Shown: positions 32,647 to 42,056, counted from the first letter of the stretch. The stretch is 64,000 nt of DNA from HGM13233 sp964478515 (GCA_964478515.1 CAYZIL010000003.1:1-64000); one strand, 5' to 3'. Notes: generated from the sequence alone by a model not told the origin. A program made the numbers and translations.

Positions 32647-33237
32647 TCACAAATTATCTTTGAAATACTTGTCAATTCCCCCGTACCCGATAAGCTTGTT
32701 CTCCTTTGCTTTTTTAATAAAGCTTTCTAACCTTTTGTTAAATTCCGCCGGGCGCTTTCTTGCCGCGTCGATATATGCCACCCTTATCCTTTTGTATGGT
32801 GCGGGAAAATTCTGATAATTCTCCCAGGCCTCTTTTTCGTCCCGTATCGCCGCAATTATGTCCGCAGGAAATTCGTAAGGGGCGCTGATTATTTCAAGAA
32901 CGCTCTGCTTGACACTCGCTTGCAGCAGGTTGCGGCTTTCCAGCCAGATTAACCTCTCGACATTTGCTCTTGAGTACCCGCTGCCTTTTCTTCGCGGCGA
33001 AAAGCGCTGCGCTCTGTGCAGCTCGTCCAAATTTTTAATGGTGCTGTCTATCCATCCGAAGCAGAGGGCCTCTTCTACTGCGTCATTGTAGGAAAGCCTT
33101 TCCTCGCCGGAGCACTTCATCGGGAATACGAACCAGACCTCGTCTTCTTTTGCAAAGTTCTCGCTCAGCCACTTTCGCCAGATTTTTCTGTCGCTCGTAT
33201 AAAATGTTTTAATTGAGCCGCTTTTTTCTTCTTTCAT
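32647..33237 (-). CDS. YdeI/OmpD-associated family protein
   Basis: 196 residues. The N-terminal block KTFYTSDRKIWRKWLSENFA, VWFVFPMKCSG, LSYNDAVEEALCFGWIDSTI and FSPRRKGSGYSRANVERLIW is the family core; the C-terminal half has the helical RDEKEAWENYQNFPAPYKR and a final KKAKENKLIGYGG. Some members are linked to tolerance of cationic peptides or bacteriocins; no enzymatic activity is established. Codon use is more AT-rich (AAA, ATT, TTT) than in adjacent genes, hinting at transfer. It is a lone gene between the c-di-GMP operon promoter and the Crp/Fnr gene. Confidence 0.88.
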   Translation of the reverse strand: MKEEKSGSIKTFYTSDRKIWRKWLSENFAKEDEVWFVFPMKCSGEERLSYNDAVEEALCFGWIDSTIKNLDELHRAQRFSPRRKGSGYSRANVERLIWLESRNLLQASVKQSVLEIISAPYEFPADIIAAIRDEKEAWENYQNFPAPYKRIRVAYIDAARKRPAEFNKRLESFIKKAKENKLIGYGGIDKYFKDNL

Positions 33238-33469
33238 CAGTCATTCTCCCGCCGGAACACTGTAAAATATATTCCAGCATGTTTTGTACTGCGAATTAAT
33301 AATATTTGCTGCGTATGAAGCAGTAACGTACTGTCCGCTGACGTTTGAGCGAGCGCAGCCGCCGCAAAACAGCGGCTCGCGACCGCGCCAGAGCGTATAA
33401 CTATATTTAAAAAGCGGGCAACCATTCTCTTGCTGTTTGTTGCGTTGACTTTGTGCGCGCTCTTTGACG

Positions 33470-34150
33470 TCACCGTTTTTGCCCGTCAGTCTGTAAAAGC
33501 GCAAACCTGTTCTTATTAAATTCTAAAACGCCCTCGTCACGCAGCTTGCACAGCTCGTTTGACATTGCACTGCGGTCTACCGAAAGATAGTCCGCAAGCT
33601 GTTGACGGTTAAAAGGAATTTCAAATGACGAAACTTTTTGCCGCTGCGATTCTGCCGAAAGGTAGGAAAGCAACTTCTCTTTTGTCGTTCTGCCGGCCAT
33701 GCATTCAAGCTTTCGCGTAAGCATTAGGTTCTTTTGTGCCGAGGCCGCAAACAAGTTTCGTATCAGTCTTGTGTGAAATACGCATGCGCAGGAGCAGGTC
33801 GTCATGACGCGCTTGACATCCAGAAATAATATTTCACAGGGCTCGGCGGCTAGCACGCTCACCTCCAGGGGCTCAAAAGACATTGCCGCATAGGTTTCCC
33901 CAAAAAGCTGACCGCACCCGAATTCTGACAGAATACTTCTGCCTCCCCAAAAGTCCTCTTTAATAATATGCACTCTGCCGGACAACACTTCTCCCACTAG
34001 CGTGGTCGTATCTCCCACACGGAAAATGAGCTGTCCCTTTTTATAGGCTTTCACGGTTGCAGACAAACAGCCGAGCATGGCCTCCATTTCATCTTCTTCT
34101 ATTCCGGCAAACAGTGCCGTGCGCTTTATTGCGCGATAATCAATTTTCAA
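33470..34150 (-). CDS. Crp/Fnr-family transcriptional regulator
   Basis: 226 residues if TTG 34150 is the start (LKIDYRAIKRT...), the usual family length; the open frame continues upstream for about 94 residues without a ribosome site and across the divergent promoter, so the longer form is rejected. A cyclic-nucleotide-binding-like barrel (about 15-125; KKGQLIFRVGDTTTLVGEVL, SEFGCGQLFGETYA) is followed by a C-terminal HTH (RQQLADYLSVDRSAMSNELC). No N-terminal FNR cysteine cluster is seen, although CSCAC occurs in the mid-protein helix. It is divergent from a ferredoxin-like gene that it probably controls. Confidence 0.85.
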   Translation of the reverse strand: MKIDYRAIKRTALFAGIEEDEMEAMLGCLSATVKAYKKGQLIFRVGDTTTLVGEVLSGRVHIIKEDFWGGRSILSEFGCGQLFGETYAAMSFEPLEVSVLAAEPCEILFLDVKRVMTTCSCACVFHTRLIRNLFAASAQKNLMLTRKLECMAGRTTKEKLLSYLSAESQRQKVSSFEIPFNRQQLADYLSVDRSAMSNELCKLRDEGVLEFNKNRFALLQTDGQKR

Positions 34151-34165
34151 AACTATCTCTTTTCG

Positions 34166-34181
34166 TTGTTTATACAACAGA
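34166..34181. promoter_or_regulatory. Possible Crp/Fnr operator between divergent genes
   Basis: GTTGTTTATACAAC is close to a perfect palindrome (TTGT-TTAT-ACAA) and lies just upstream of the regulator's start, in the space shared with the ferredoxin-like gene. Crp/Fnr boxes are palindromes of this size (TTGAT-N4-ATCAA type), so autoregulation is plausible. Confidence 0.35.
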
Positions 34182-34328
34182 CTTGTTGGAATAAGTGTAT
34201 TGTAATAGCGTCGCAAAGTCAAACAAGACAATTGCACACCTTGCGCGAACTGCTGTATTGTGCGCAAATACTTTTTTTCAGTGTGAGCGCAGACAACAAA
34301 GACAAAAGATGAAACTTCGGAGGATAAA

Positions 34329-35045
34329 ATGATGAAACGCAAAATCATAGAGATTGATGAAAACAAATGCAATGGCTGCGGCGCGTGCGCGGCTGCGTGC
34401 CATGAAGGCGCTATTGCCATAGTTGACGGCAAGGCAAGGCTGACGCGGGACGATTACTGCGACGGTCTGGGGGACTGCCTGCCGGCGTGCCCTGTGGATG
34501 CCATTCATTTTGTGGAGCGCGAGGCCGCCGAATACGACGAAAAGGCCGTGCTCGCCGCAAAACAGGAAAAGCAAAGCAAGCAGGTCGACGCGCTTCCTTG
34601 CAGTTGTCCCGGAACCCACTCAAAGAGTATCGCTCACGAGGAATGCGCCTGCGGTGAACACGAAAATGCCCGCTCGCCCCAAAGCCGCCTGTCACAGTGG
34701 CCGGTGCAAATAAAACTCGTACCGGTAAACGCCCCATATTTTGACGACGCCAAACTGCTTATTGCCGCCGACTGCACTGCTTACGCCTATGCAAATTTCC
34801 ACGAGGATTTCATTAAAAGGCATATTACACTTGTGGGGTGTCCGAAGCTTGACAGCGGAGATTATTCCGAAAAGCTGACGGCTATTATCAAAGACAACGA
34901 CATAAAAAGCGTTACGATTGTGCGCATGGAGGTTCCGTGCTGCGGCGGGCTCGAAAACGCCGCAAAAACCGCGCTTCAGAACAGCGGAAAATTTATTCCG
35001 TGGCAGGTTGTAACAATTTCGACCGACGGGAAAATCAAAGCATAA
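34329..35045 (+). CDS. Ferredoxin-type 4Fe-4S protein with extra C-terminal domain
   Basis: 238 residues. A 2x[4Fe-4S] module occupies residues 1-60 (CNGCGACAAACHEGA; then CDGLGDCLPACPVDA, where the second Cys of the standard CxxCxxCxxxCP is Gly, so the second cluster is atypical). A linker with further cysteines (LPCSCPG, CACGEH) follows. The C-terminal part contains LLIAADCTAYAYANFHEDFI, LVGCPKLDSGDYSEKL and MEVPCCGGLENAAK, a pattern common in Clostridia next to Crp/Fnr regulators and hybrid-cluster proteins. No hcp gene lies here. It probably has a role in electron transfer or in nitrosative/redox stress. GGAGG precedes ATG 34329; ATG 34332 is also possible. Confidence 0.85.
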   Translation: MMKRKIIEIDENKCNGCGACAAACHEGAIAIVDGKARLTRDDYCDGLGDCLPACPVDAIHFVEREAAEYDEKAVLAAKQEKQSKQVDALPCSCPGTHSKSIAHEECACGEHENARSPQSRLSQWPVQIKLVPVNAPYFDDAKLLIAADCTAYAYANFHEDFIKRHITLVGCPKLDSGDYSEKLTAIIKDNDIKSVTIVRMEVPCCGGLENAAKTALQNSGKFIPWQVVTISTDGKIKA

Positions 35046-35197
35046 CGGCCCGAAAAAAAAGCGCTGTCATTTTTGTGCGATATGTGTAGGTTAGGGGCTC
35101 TGCTCCTGACGATTGCAGCAATTTGCCAACGCGCAAATTCCTAAAGCCAAAAGCACAGGCGCGGATTACAAAATAGCAGCAATATTGCAACAAAGAA

Positions 35198-35229
35198 AAA
35201 GCGGGCTATCCTTTCGGAAAGCCCGCTTT
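35198..35229 (-). terminator. Terminator after tRNA-Ala(CGC)
   Basis: AAAGCGGGCT and AGCCCGCTTT form a 10-bp stem; the minus strand continues with TTTTTCTTTG. It lies 27 bases beyond the tRNA 3' end. The + strand side (TTTAGGTTTTT) could also stop read-through from the ferredoxin-like gene. Confidence 0.85.
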
Positions 35230-35255
35230 AGGTTTTTGCGCGGATTGCGCTGAAG

Positions 35256-35331
35256 TGGTGGAGACGAAGAGGATCGAACTCTCGACCTTACGGATGCGAA
35301 CCGTACGCTCTCCCAGCTGAGCTACGCCCCC
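35256..35331 (-). tRNA. tRNA-Ala (anticodon CGC)
   Basis: 76 nt including an encoded CCA. Cloverleaf: acceptor GGGGGCG/CGTCTCC, D-arm with GCTCAGCTGGGAGAGC, anticodon arm TACGG-TTCGCAT-CCGTA (anticodon CGC, reads GCG), T-arm GAGAGTTCGATCCTCTT, discriminator A. It shares the acceptor stem with tRNA-Ala(GGC) 1.4 kb away. Confidence 0.96.
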
Positions 35332-35347
35332 ATGTTTGCGCTCAATT

Positions 35348-35376
35348 ATTTTATCATTGCCGTACCCGGATGTCAA
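35348..35376 (-). promoter_or_regulatory. Promoter of tRNA-Ala(CGC)
   Basis: Minus-strand TTGACA (35371-35376) and TAAAAT (35348-35353), 17 bases apart, 17 bases before the tRNA. Confidence 0.8.
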
Positions 35377-35435
35377 GTGGTGGTTTTAGCACAATGACGC
35401 GGTGCACGCATACAATATAGGGAAAGGAGTTGATT

Positions 35436-35834
35436 GTGTTGTCATCAATACTCGAGGGACTTGTCCCGATGGCTTATGTCTTCGGCGCTTTCTCGGTTAT
35501 ATACATCACCGATATACTTTTTACCGCTGTCGTCGGTCTTATAGACAGCGACGCCGGCTTCGACTGGCAGGCAATACTGCGCTCGTTTCTGCGTATTGTC
35601 GTCAGCGCCGCCACCATGGTGCTCATTGTAATCGCCTTTAATCTTATCGCGCTGGGTCTCAACGAATTTGACGAACAGATAAGCCGCACGCTTATCGACG
35701 CTGTCTCCGTCGGCACATTTATTCTGCTTTTTTCCCGCGGTTTTGTGCAAACCGCGCTCGGCGTCTACGAAAAGCTGAAAGATCTTTTTGAAATAGGCGA
35801 CGAAATATACATTGAGACCGGCGGGTCAAACTGA
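35436..35834 (+). CDS. Small membrane protein, holin-like, function unknown
   Basis: 132 residues from GTG 35436 (AAGGAG at 35424-35429 is 6 bases upstream; TTG 35430 is too close). Three predicted membrane helices (about 10-35, 45-68 and 80-105) with Asp/Glu-rich connectors, then a charged C-terminal helix (VYEKLKDLFEIGDEIYIETG). Size and topology resemble phage holins and small membrane sensors, but there are no phage genes nearby and I cannot name a family. A possible -10 for the next gene (TATAAT, 35868) suggests it is monocistronic. Confidence 0.65.
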   Translation: MLSSILEGLVPMAYVFGAFSVIYITDILFTAVVGLIDSDAGFDWQAILRSFLRIVVSAATMVLIVIAFNLIALGLNEFDEQISRTLIDAVSVGTFILLFSRGFVQTALGVYEKLKDLFEIGDEIYIETGGSN

Positions 35835-35909
35835 GCAAAAAACATCGCGCCGCTACCGCTTTTGTGATATAATTGCGTTGGAAATAAATATCATTAAGCG
35901 GGGGTTTTT

Positions 35910-36674
35910 ATGGCTGATTATCTATCACATTCACTGTTCGCCGACAATTTGCTGAAAAAAAACTTCGCTCATGCCGACGTCTGCCGCCGGCACAAAAATC
36001 TTTACCGGCTCGGCGCCCAGGGACCGGACCTGCTTTTCTATTGCGGCTACGCTGCTCATGACGACGAGCTCACCCATCTCGGCAGTTCCCTGCATGCGCT
36101 GTGTGCGGCAGACTTTGCGCCGCTTATCAGCGGCGACGGCGCCCGCACGGCATACATGTGCGGCTGGCTGGCGCACCTTGTGCTTGACGAGGCCGTGCAC
36201 CCGACCATTGTCGAAAATTCCGCTCTGCTGGCAAAAGAGTTTGGCATTTCCAACGACACCGCCCATGCCAAAATTGAAAATGTACTTGAGTCGTGGGATT
36301 GCGCTGAGGCCGGCATAAAAGCCAACCGCTACGACTGGCACGCCGAAATGCCGGCAAACGACCGCGAGCGCTCTAGTGTCATTGAGGTCGTCGGGCTGGT
36401 CTGCGCGAAGTTGGAACTCTTAAAACCCGGCGTGAAACGGCTTGACGCCGCTATTTGCAAACTGCCGCGGCTTTTTTCGCTAACTTTTGACCGCAGCGGT
36501 CTTGTGCGCGCCGCCTTCGGAGTAAAAAAAATCTTTTGCGGCGACTTTGAAGAATACTGGCATATTAAAAGGCCGCTGCGCGAGCAGAGCTTTGTCACCG
36601 CTGCGCACAGAAAAACTTATCTCACCCAGCGCGGCGCGGCAGAGACTGTCTTTTACAAGCTTGTCGAACGTTAA
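35910..36674 (+). CDS. Zinc-dependent phospholipase C-like protein
   Basis: 254 residues without a signal peptide. The family motifs are ADYLSHSLFADNLL at the start, LGAQGPDLLFYC, the metal-site block MCGWLAHLVLDEAVHPTIVE with the His/Asp pattern of the Zn_dep_PLPC fold, and YDWHAEMPAN. Members of this family in Clostridia are cytoplasmic and of unknown substrate; true secreted phospholipases have a leader, absent here. It is a single gene ahead of tRNA-Ala(GGC). Hydrolysis of a phosphoester is likely by fold only. Confidence 0.82.
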   Translation: MADYLSHSLFADNLLKKNFAHADVCRRHKNLYRLGAQGPDLLFYCGYAAHDDELTHLGSSLHALCAADFAPLISGDGARTAYMCGWLAHLVLDEAVHPTIVENSALLAKEFGISNDTAHAKIENVLESWDCAEAGIKANRYDWHAEMPANDRERSSVIEVVGLVCAKLELLKPGVKRLDAAICKLPRLFSLTFDRSGLVRAAFGVKKIFCGDFEEYWHIKRPLREQSFVTAAHRKTYLTQRGAAETVFYKLVER

Positions 36675-36715
36675 AAATAAACTGCGGATTTGAAAAAATT
36701 TCGGTGCTCTTGCTG

Positions 36716-36744
36716 TTGACAAATCTCCCGACGCTTAGTATAAT
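36716..36744 (+). promoter_or_regulatory. Consensus promoter of tRNA-Ala(GGC)
   Basis: TTGACA (36716-36721) and TATAAT (36739-36744) with a 17-base spacer: a perfect housekeeping-sigma promoter, 13 bases before the mature tRNA. Confidence 0.93.
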
Positions 36745-36757
36745 GATAAAGCATTTC

Positions 36758-36833
<76 letters not shown>

Positions 36834-36858
36834 AATGTGCGGCAACAGCCGCAACAAC

Positions 36859-36885
36859 AAACTCCGCTCTTAATGAGCGGAGTTT
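36859..36885 (+). terminator. Terminator after tRNA-Ala(GGC)
   Basis: AAACTCCGCTC pairs with GAGCGGAGTTT (perfect 11 bp, loop TTAAT), followed by CTTCATTTT. It ends 23 bases before the next gene. Confidence 0.8.
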
Positions 36886-36908
36886 CTTCATTTTCACAAA
36901 GAGGTACT

Positions 36909-37586
36909 ATGTTTTCAGGATTCAGCAAGCAAGCGGTAGATTTTTTGTGGGACATCCGCTTTAATAACAATCGTCCCTGGTTCCATGAGCACAAAGAAGA
37001 ATTCAACGCCCTGCTCGGCCGTCCCATGCACGAACTGGCCGAACAGACATACGCTGCTTATAACGATAGCCATCCCGATTTTTCGCTGACGGTGCACGTC
37101 TCACGCATCTACCGCGACGCGCGCCGGCTGCGCGGCAACGGGCCGCTAAAGGACCATCTCTGGCTCACTTTTTACCACACCGACCACGAGTGGACGGACA
37201 AGCCCGCCTTTTGGTTTGAGCTCGGTCCCGAAAACTGGTCGTACGGTCTCGGCTATTATTTGGCGCGGCCGCAGACCATGCGCAAGCACCGCGCCCGCAT
37301 AGACAACGACCCTGCGCCGCTCGCCGAACTGACCCGCGCGCTCGACTCACAAGGCGAATTTGTCCTCAGCGGCGAATACTATAAAAAATCAAAGGGCGAC
37401 CCGGGCGAGCTGCTGCGGCGCTGGTACGACCTGAAGACATTTTCACTCGAACACACCGAAAAGCTCTCCGAGGTCATCACCCGTGCCGAGCTCGCCGAGC
37501 GCATTCTCAGCGGTTACGAATTTTTAGCCGAATTTTACCGCTATTTCAGCGCTGTCGACGCTGACCCTGACCCCGGCGAGCGCTGA
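36909..37586 (+). CDS. DUF2461 (TIGR02453) family protein
   Basis: 225 residues from ATG 36909 (AAGAGG upstream; an in-frame ATG at 36837 lies in the tRNA trailer and is rejected). Conserved blocks are FLWDIRFNNNRPWFHEHK, VSRIYRDARRLRGNGPLKDH and AFWFELGPENWSYGLGYYLA, which define this widespread family of unknown function. It heads a four-gene + strand set (36909-39061). The last 8 residues are acidic. No enzymatic claim can be made. Confidence 0.88.
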   Translation: MFSGFSKQAVDFLWDIRFNNNRPWFHEHKEEFNALLGRPMHELAEQTYAAYNDSHPDFSLTVHVSRIYRDARRLRGNGPLKDHLWLTFYHTDHEWTDKPAFWFELGPENWSYGLGYYLARPQTMRKHRARIDNDPAPLAELTRALDSQGEFVLSGEYYKKSKGDPGELLRRWYDLKTFSLEHTEKLSEVITRAELAERILSGYEFLAEFYRYFSAVDADPDPGER

Positions 37587-37608
37587 GCGCCTTCGAAAGG
37601 ACTGTTTT

Positions 37609-37974
37609 ATGTTTCTCATTTTCGGCATTAACAGCAAGCGCAAAAAACTGGACTTCTCTCAGTCGGTTCAGTGCCCGTGCTGCGGGCGCTTCGGCACGCT
37701 GAGCGTCTGGACGGTTTACAGCTGCTTTTCTCTTTTTTTCATTCCGCTGGTGCGCTGGAACGTGCGCTACTATGCGCAGCTAAGCTGCTGCGGCGCGACT
37801 TGCGAACTTGCCCGCGAGCTCGGCCGCGCTGTCGCCCGCGGTCAGCCGGCAGCGCTTGACCCCGCGACGCTGGCTTTCGAAGGCGGCTTTGCCGCGCACC
37901 GCTGCCCCAACTGCGGCTTTACCACAGCAGAAGATTTCCAATTCTGCCCCAAATGCGGAGGTCCGCTCGCATGA
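37609..37974 (+). CDS. Zinc-ribbon protein
   Basis: 121 residues with two cysteine pairs typical of zinc ribbons: CPCCGRFG near residue 22 and, at the C-terminus, CPNCGF with CPKCGGPLA. The middle contains a hydrophobic stretch (WTVYSCFSLFFIPLVRWNVR), possibly membrane-associated, followed by SCCGATCELARELGRA. A zinc-ribbon plus one hydrophobic segment is common in small bacterial proteins of unknown role. The stop overlaps the start of the PHP gene (ATGA), so translation is coupled. Confidence 0.8.
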   Translation: MFLIFGINSKRKKLDFSQSVQCPCCGRFGTLSVWTVYSCFSLFFIPLVRWNVRYYAQLSCCGATCELARELGRAVARGQPAALDPATLAFEGGFAAHRCPNCGFTTAEDFQFCPKCGGPLA

Positions 37975-38801
37975 TTGACCTGCATACCCACACAACAAAA
38001 TCAGACGGTTCGCTGACAAGGACTCAGCTGCTGGAATTTGCCGCGCTTTGCGGCGTCGACACCATAGCAATAACCGACCACGACACGCTTGCAAACGCCT
38101 ACACAGCGCCGGACGACCCGGTGCGCGTAATCCCCGCCGTCGAGATGAGCGGCTTCGACTTTGACTGCCGTCGCCGGGTGCACATTCTGTGCTACCTGCC
38201 CGCCGACACCACCGCGCTGCAGCCGCTGTTTGACTATGTGCGCAGCCAACGCGTCGCCATCGGCGAGGGGCTGCTGCCCGAAGTCGAAAAGCTCTACCCC
38301 ATTGTTAACCGCGAGACCGTAAAAAAATACTCGCAGGACAGCGGCATTATATTCAAGCACTCCTTAATGAACGTGCTGATGGATTACGGGTATACCGGCG
38401 ACGTTTACGGCGCTCTTTACCGGAAAATTTTCAAAAGCGGGTTGCTGAAAGCCCGCACTGACCCGGATTATCCCGACTACCGCGAAATTCTTACCGCTTG
38501 CCGGCGCTGCGGCGGCGTTGTAGTCCTCGCCCACCCGTCGGTCTACGACACTATGGCGCTCGCGCGCAAACTAGCCGGCAGCGGACTTATAGACGGAATT
38601 GAAATAGACCATCCCCGCAACACCGCGCAGGACAAAGCGGAGCTGCGGCGCTTAGCTGCCCGCCACGGGCTTATAGTCACCGGCGGCACCGACTACCACG
38701 CGCGCAACAACAACACAAATAATGCGCCCGGCGACTTCTGTACCGAAACCGCCGCGCTCGCAGATATTATCAAACTGGCAAACGAAAGGAAATCAAAATG
38801 A
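37971..38801 (+). CDS. PHP-domain metal-dependent phosphoesterase
   Basis: 276 residues from ATG 37971 (ATGA overlap with the zinc-ribbon gene). The four PHP metal motifs are visible: MIDLHTHTTKSDG (HxH), AITDHDTLANAY (DH), IPAVEMSGFD (Glu) and, late, VVVLAHPSVYD plus GGTDYHARN. This matches the YciV/TrpH class of 3',5'-nucleotide bisphosphate or RNA 5'-end exonucleases, which are trinuclear metal phosphoesterases. The exact substrate is not determined. It ends with ATGA-type coupling to the next gene (38798-38801). Confidence 0.9.
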   Translation: MIDLHTHTTKSDGSLTRTQLLEFAALCGVDTIAITDHDTLANAYTAPDDPVRVIPAVEMSGFDFDCRRRVHILCYLPADTTALQPLFDYVRSQRVAIGEGLLPEVEKLYPIVNRETVKKYSQDSGIIFKHSLMNVLMDYGYTGDVYGALYRKIFKSGLLKARTDPDYPDYREILTACRRCGGVVVLAHPSVYDTMALARKLAGSGLIDGIEIDHPRNTAQDKAELRRLAARHGLIVTGGTDYHARNNNTNNAPGDFCTETAALADIIKLANERKSK

Positions 38802-39061
38802 AAATCACCAGAAAAAACTGCGGCACCTGTTCTACAAGCACCACAGTAGAAATAGACGACAACGGCCGCATAGTCAGCGCATCGCTCACCGGCGGCTGCA
38901 ACGGCAACATCAAGGGCGTCTGCGCGCTTGTCAAAGGGCGCGACGCCAAAGAGGTTGTCACGCTGCTCAAGGGCACTAAGTGCGGTTTTAAAAACACCTC
39001 CTGCCCCGACCAACTGTCGCTGGCTCTCGAGGAGGCGCTGCAAAAGCAGGCGGCGAAATAA
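38798..39061 (+). CDS. TSCPD-domain protein (TIGR03905 type)
   Basis: 87 residues. GGCNGNIKGVCALVKGRDA and TSCPDQLSLALEEAL are the family hallmark; the same TSCPD domain is found at the C-terminus of some B12-dependent ribonucleotide reductases, where it may help bind metal or nucleotide. The stand-alone role is unknown. Cysteines in NCGTCS, GGC, GVC, KCGF and SCPD could bind metal. It closes the DUF2461-zinc ribbon-PHP operon, before a strong terminator. Confidence 0.9.
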   Translation: MKITRKNCGTCSTSTTVEIDDNGRIVSASLTGGCNGNIKGVCALVKGRDAKEVVTLLKGTKCGFKNTSCPDQLSLALEEALQKQAAK

Positions 39062-39088
39062 TTCTGCGCAGCGGTATCCCTGTGAAAA

Positions 39089-39124
39089 AAAACGGCGCCG
39101 GACAATGTGTCCGGCGCCGTTTTT
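39089..39124. terminator. Bidirectional intrinsic terminator
   Basis: AAAACGGCGCCGGACA and TGTCCGGCGCCGTTTT form a perfect 16-bp stem with a 3-base loop between the convergent TSCPD and thiT genes; A- and T-runs flank both sides. Confidence 0.93.
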
Positions 39125-39128
39125 CTGT

Positions 39129-39788
39129 TTATTCCTGCGGCTTTTTCGGCGCCACGTATTTGCCGATAATTGCTGCGACTATCACCGTAATGATGATTTC
39201 GGGTATCATATAGCTGCCGTTATAAACTATACTGTACACCCAGGACAGCGCGTTGCCGCTGAACTTGTCCAGCACGGCCGCACCGAATGCGCCGGTGCTC
39301 TCAAAAAACCACTCGGCCCACTCGGAAAAAAAGATGTAGCCGGAAATTGTATGGCAAACGTAACGCAACATCAGCGCCACAAAGCTGCCCAGCGCCAGTT
39401 CGCGACCCGGGTTGCCGAGCTTGCCGCGGAATACTCCGCCGATGCCGAGAACCGTAAAAGCGGCAAAATAATCGAAAAATATCATTCCCACTGCCGACCA
39501 GACGCTGAGTCCCGCCGCAGACATGCCGGTCATGGCCTGGAACACCGCAAAGACAAACCCTGCCATAAAGCCCCATTTTAGTCCATGGCGGTAGGACGCA
39601 ATGACTATAGGCAGCATGCTGCATATAGTCACCGAGCCGCCCTGACCGAGAAACTTGAATTTTGGGAACAGCGACAGCACGCACGAAATGGCAACAAGCA
39701 TCGCGCATTCGGCGATAGTTTTGGTCAGCGCCTTCTTTTTCTCACTGTTTGTGAGCGACTCGTCGCTCACCGGTCTTTTTTCTTCCAT
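39129..39788 (-). CDS. thiT: Thiamin ECF transporter S-component
   Basis: 219 residues with six hydrophobic helices after a charged N-terminus of about 22 residues. ThiT markers are FPKFKFLGQGGSVTICSMLP (the GGS-x-T turn of the thiamin site), MLPIVIASYRHGLKWGFMAG and the C-terminal LSWVYSIVYNGSYMIPEIII. It captures thiamin and works with a shared ECF module not encoded here. GGAGTG precedes ATG 39788. A TPP riboswitch with terminator lies directly upstream. Confidence 0.95.
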   Translation of the reverse strand: MEEKRPVSDESLTNSEKKKALTKTIAECAMLVAISCVLSLFPKFKFLGQGGSVTICSMLPIVIASYRHGLKWGFMAGFVFAVFQAMTGMSAAGLSVWSAVGMIFFDYFAAFTVLGIGGVFRGKLGNPGRELALGSFVALMLRYVCHTISGYIFFSEWAEWFFESTGAFGAAVLDKFSGNALSWVYSIVYNGSYMIPEIIITVIVAAIIGKYVAPKKPQE

Positions 39789-39826
39789 CTTACACTCCGT
39801 TCATACTCGCGGGCGGCGCAGCAAAA

Positions 39827-39851
39827 AGCGCGCGCGAATAATCGCGCGCGC
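39827..39851 (-). terminator. Expression-platform terminator of the TPP riboswitch
   Basis: On the minus strand GCGCGCGCGA-TTAT-TCGCGCGCGC is followed by TTTTTG. It lies about 30 bases after the aptamer and 40 bases before thiT. Confidence 0.85.
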
Positions 39852-39880
39852 CAAAAAGCCCAGTGCGGCTTGAGCGCCGC

Positions 39881-39984
39881 ATATCTGCTTCCTACGTCGG
39901 TATTATCCGCATCAGGTTTAAGGGTCCCGGCCGAGGGCCGATCTCAGCTCGCGCGCCCTGCGGCGCGTTTTGCTCCCCTGCTAA
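39881..39984 (-). ncRNA. TPP riboswitch (THI element)
   Basis: The minus strand shows CAGGGGAGC, a variable GC-rich stem, GCTGAGATCGGCC, GGGACCCTT, AACCTGATGCGGATAATACC and GACGTAGGAAGC (in parts), the standard THI box order. It controls thiT by transcription termination when TPP is plentiful. Confidence 0.97.
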
Positions 39985-40016
39985 TATTGATATTATAACT
40001 CTTTTCGGTCGGATAG

Positions 40017-40661
40017 TCAACGTAACTTAACGCCGGCGCACGCGCACAGCTCGCGCATAAAGCAGTTGTCGCACTTGGGACTTTGCGCTGTGCATACCGC
40101 GCGGCCGTGCAGGACAAGGCGGTGGCAAAAATCGTTGCCCTCGTCGGGCTCAATTATTTCTTTGAGCTCGCGCTCGACTTTTGCCGGCACTTTGGTGTCG
40201 GTCAGTCCGAAGCGGCCGCAAAGACGGATGCAGTGCGTGTCAGTCACTATCGCCGGCTGCTTAAAAACGTCGCCGATTATCAGGTTTGCGGACTTGCGCC
40301 CGACGCCCGGCAGCGCCAGCAGGGCGTCAAAATCGTCCGGCACGCGGCCGCCGTAATCGTCCACCAGCACCCGCATGCATTTTGCAATATCTCGCGCCTT
40401 GCTGGCACCAAGGCCGCAAGGACGCACGATCTCCTCAATTTTTTCCGCACCCGCGTCAGCCAACGCCTGCGGCGACGGGTAGAGCGCAAAAAGTTTTTCG
40501 GTGACTATATTGACACGCGCGTCGGTGCATTGCGCCGCAAGACGCACCGCCACGAGCAACTGCCAGGCATTTGTGTAGTCAAGCGTGCATTCGGCCACCG
40601 CGTAATGCTCTTTAAGCGCGGCAACTATTTTCGCCGCTGCCTCTTTTTTATCGCTGATCAC
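40017..40661 (-). CDS. nth: Endonuclease III (DNA glycosylase/AP lyase)
   Basis: 214 residues from GTG 40661, chosen because AGAGGG lies 7 bases upstream and it aligns with the start of E. coli Nth; an ATG at 40685 lacks a ribosome site. It removes oxidised pyrimidines and cuts the abasic site. The helix-hairpin-helix LLALPGVGRKSANLIIGDVF contains the catalytic Lys; the catalytic Asp is in IVTDTHCIRL; the [4Fe-4S] loop is CTAQSPKCDNCFMRELC (C-x6-C-x2-C-x5-C). It stands alone on the minus strand beside the thiT leader. Confidence 0.95.
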   Translation of the reverse strand: MISDKKEAAAKIVAALKEHYAVAECTLDYTNAWQLLVAVRLAAQCTDARVNIVTEKLFALYPSPQALADAGAEKIEEIVRPCGLGASKARDIAKCMRVLVDDYGGRVPDDFDALLALPGVGRKSANLIIGDVFKQPAIVTDTHCIRLCGRFGLTDTKVPAKVERELKEIIEPDEGNDFCHRLVLHGRAVCTAQSPKCDNCFMRELCACAGVKLR

Positions 40662-40736
40662 TGCTGTTCCCTCTTCATTTGTCATTTAGTCAAAATATGT
40701 TTACATTTTAGCATTGCTGTTTGGCTTTGTCGATAA

Positions 40737-40765
40737 TTGTATTTTATACCGGCGTCGGGTATAAT
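40737..40765 (+). promoter_or_regulatory. Promoter of the glyA-rarA-lipid kinase operon
   Basis: TTGTAT (40737-40742) and TATAAT (40760-40765), 17 bases apart, about 43 bases before the glyA ATG. The leader is too short for a glycine or THF riboswitch. Confidence 0.75.
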
Positions 40766-40808
40766 CATTTTAGAGTAAATACATTATGATTGCAGCAAAG
40801 GATACGCC

Positions 40809-42056
<1,248 letters not shown>

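Noticed and set aside
34151..34432. Longer N-terminus for the Crp/Fnr protein
   Set aside because: It would cross the divergent promoter and part of the ferredoxin-like gene, and the family length of about 226 residues fits the TTG 34150 start.
35436..35834. Prophage holin
   Set aside because: Topology is similar, but there are no capsid, tail, integrase or lysin genes around it and base composition is ordinary.
40700..40808. Glycine or tetrahydrofolate riboswitch before glyA
   Set aside because: Only about 40 bases separate the -10 from the start codon, and no consensus blocks are present.
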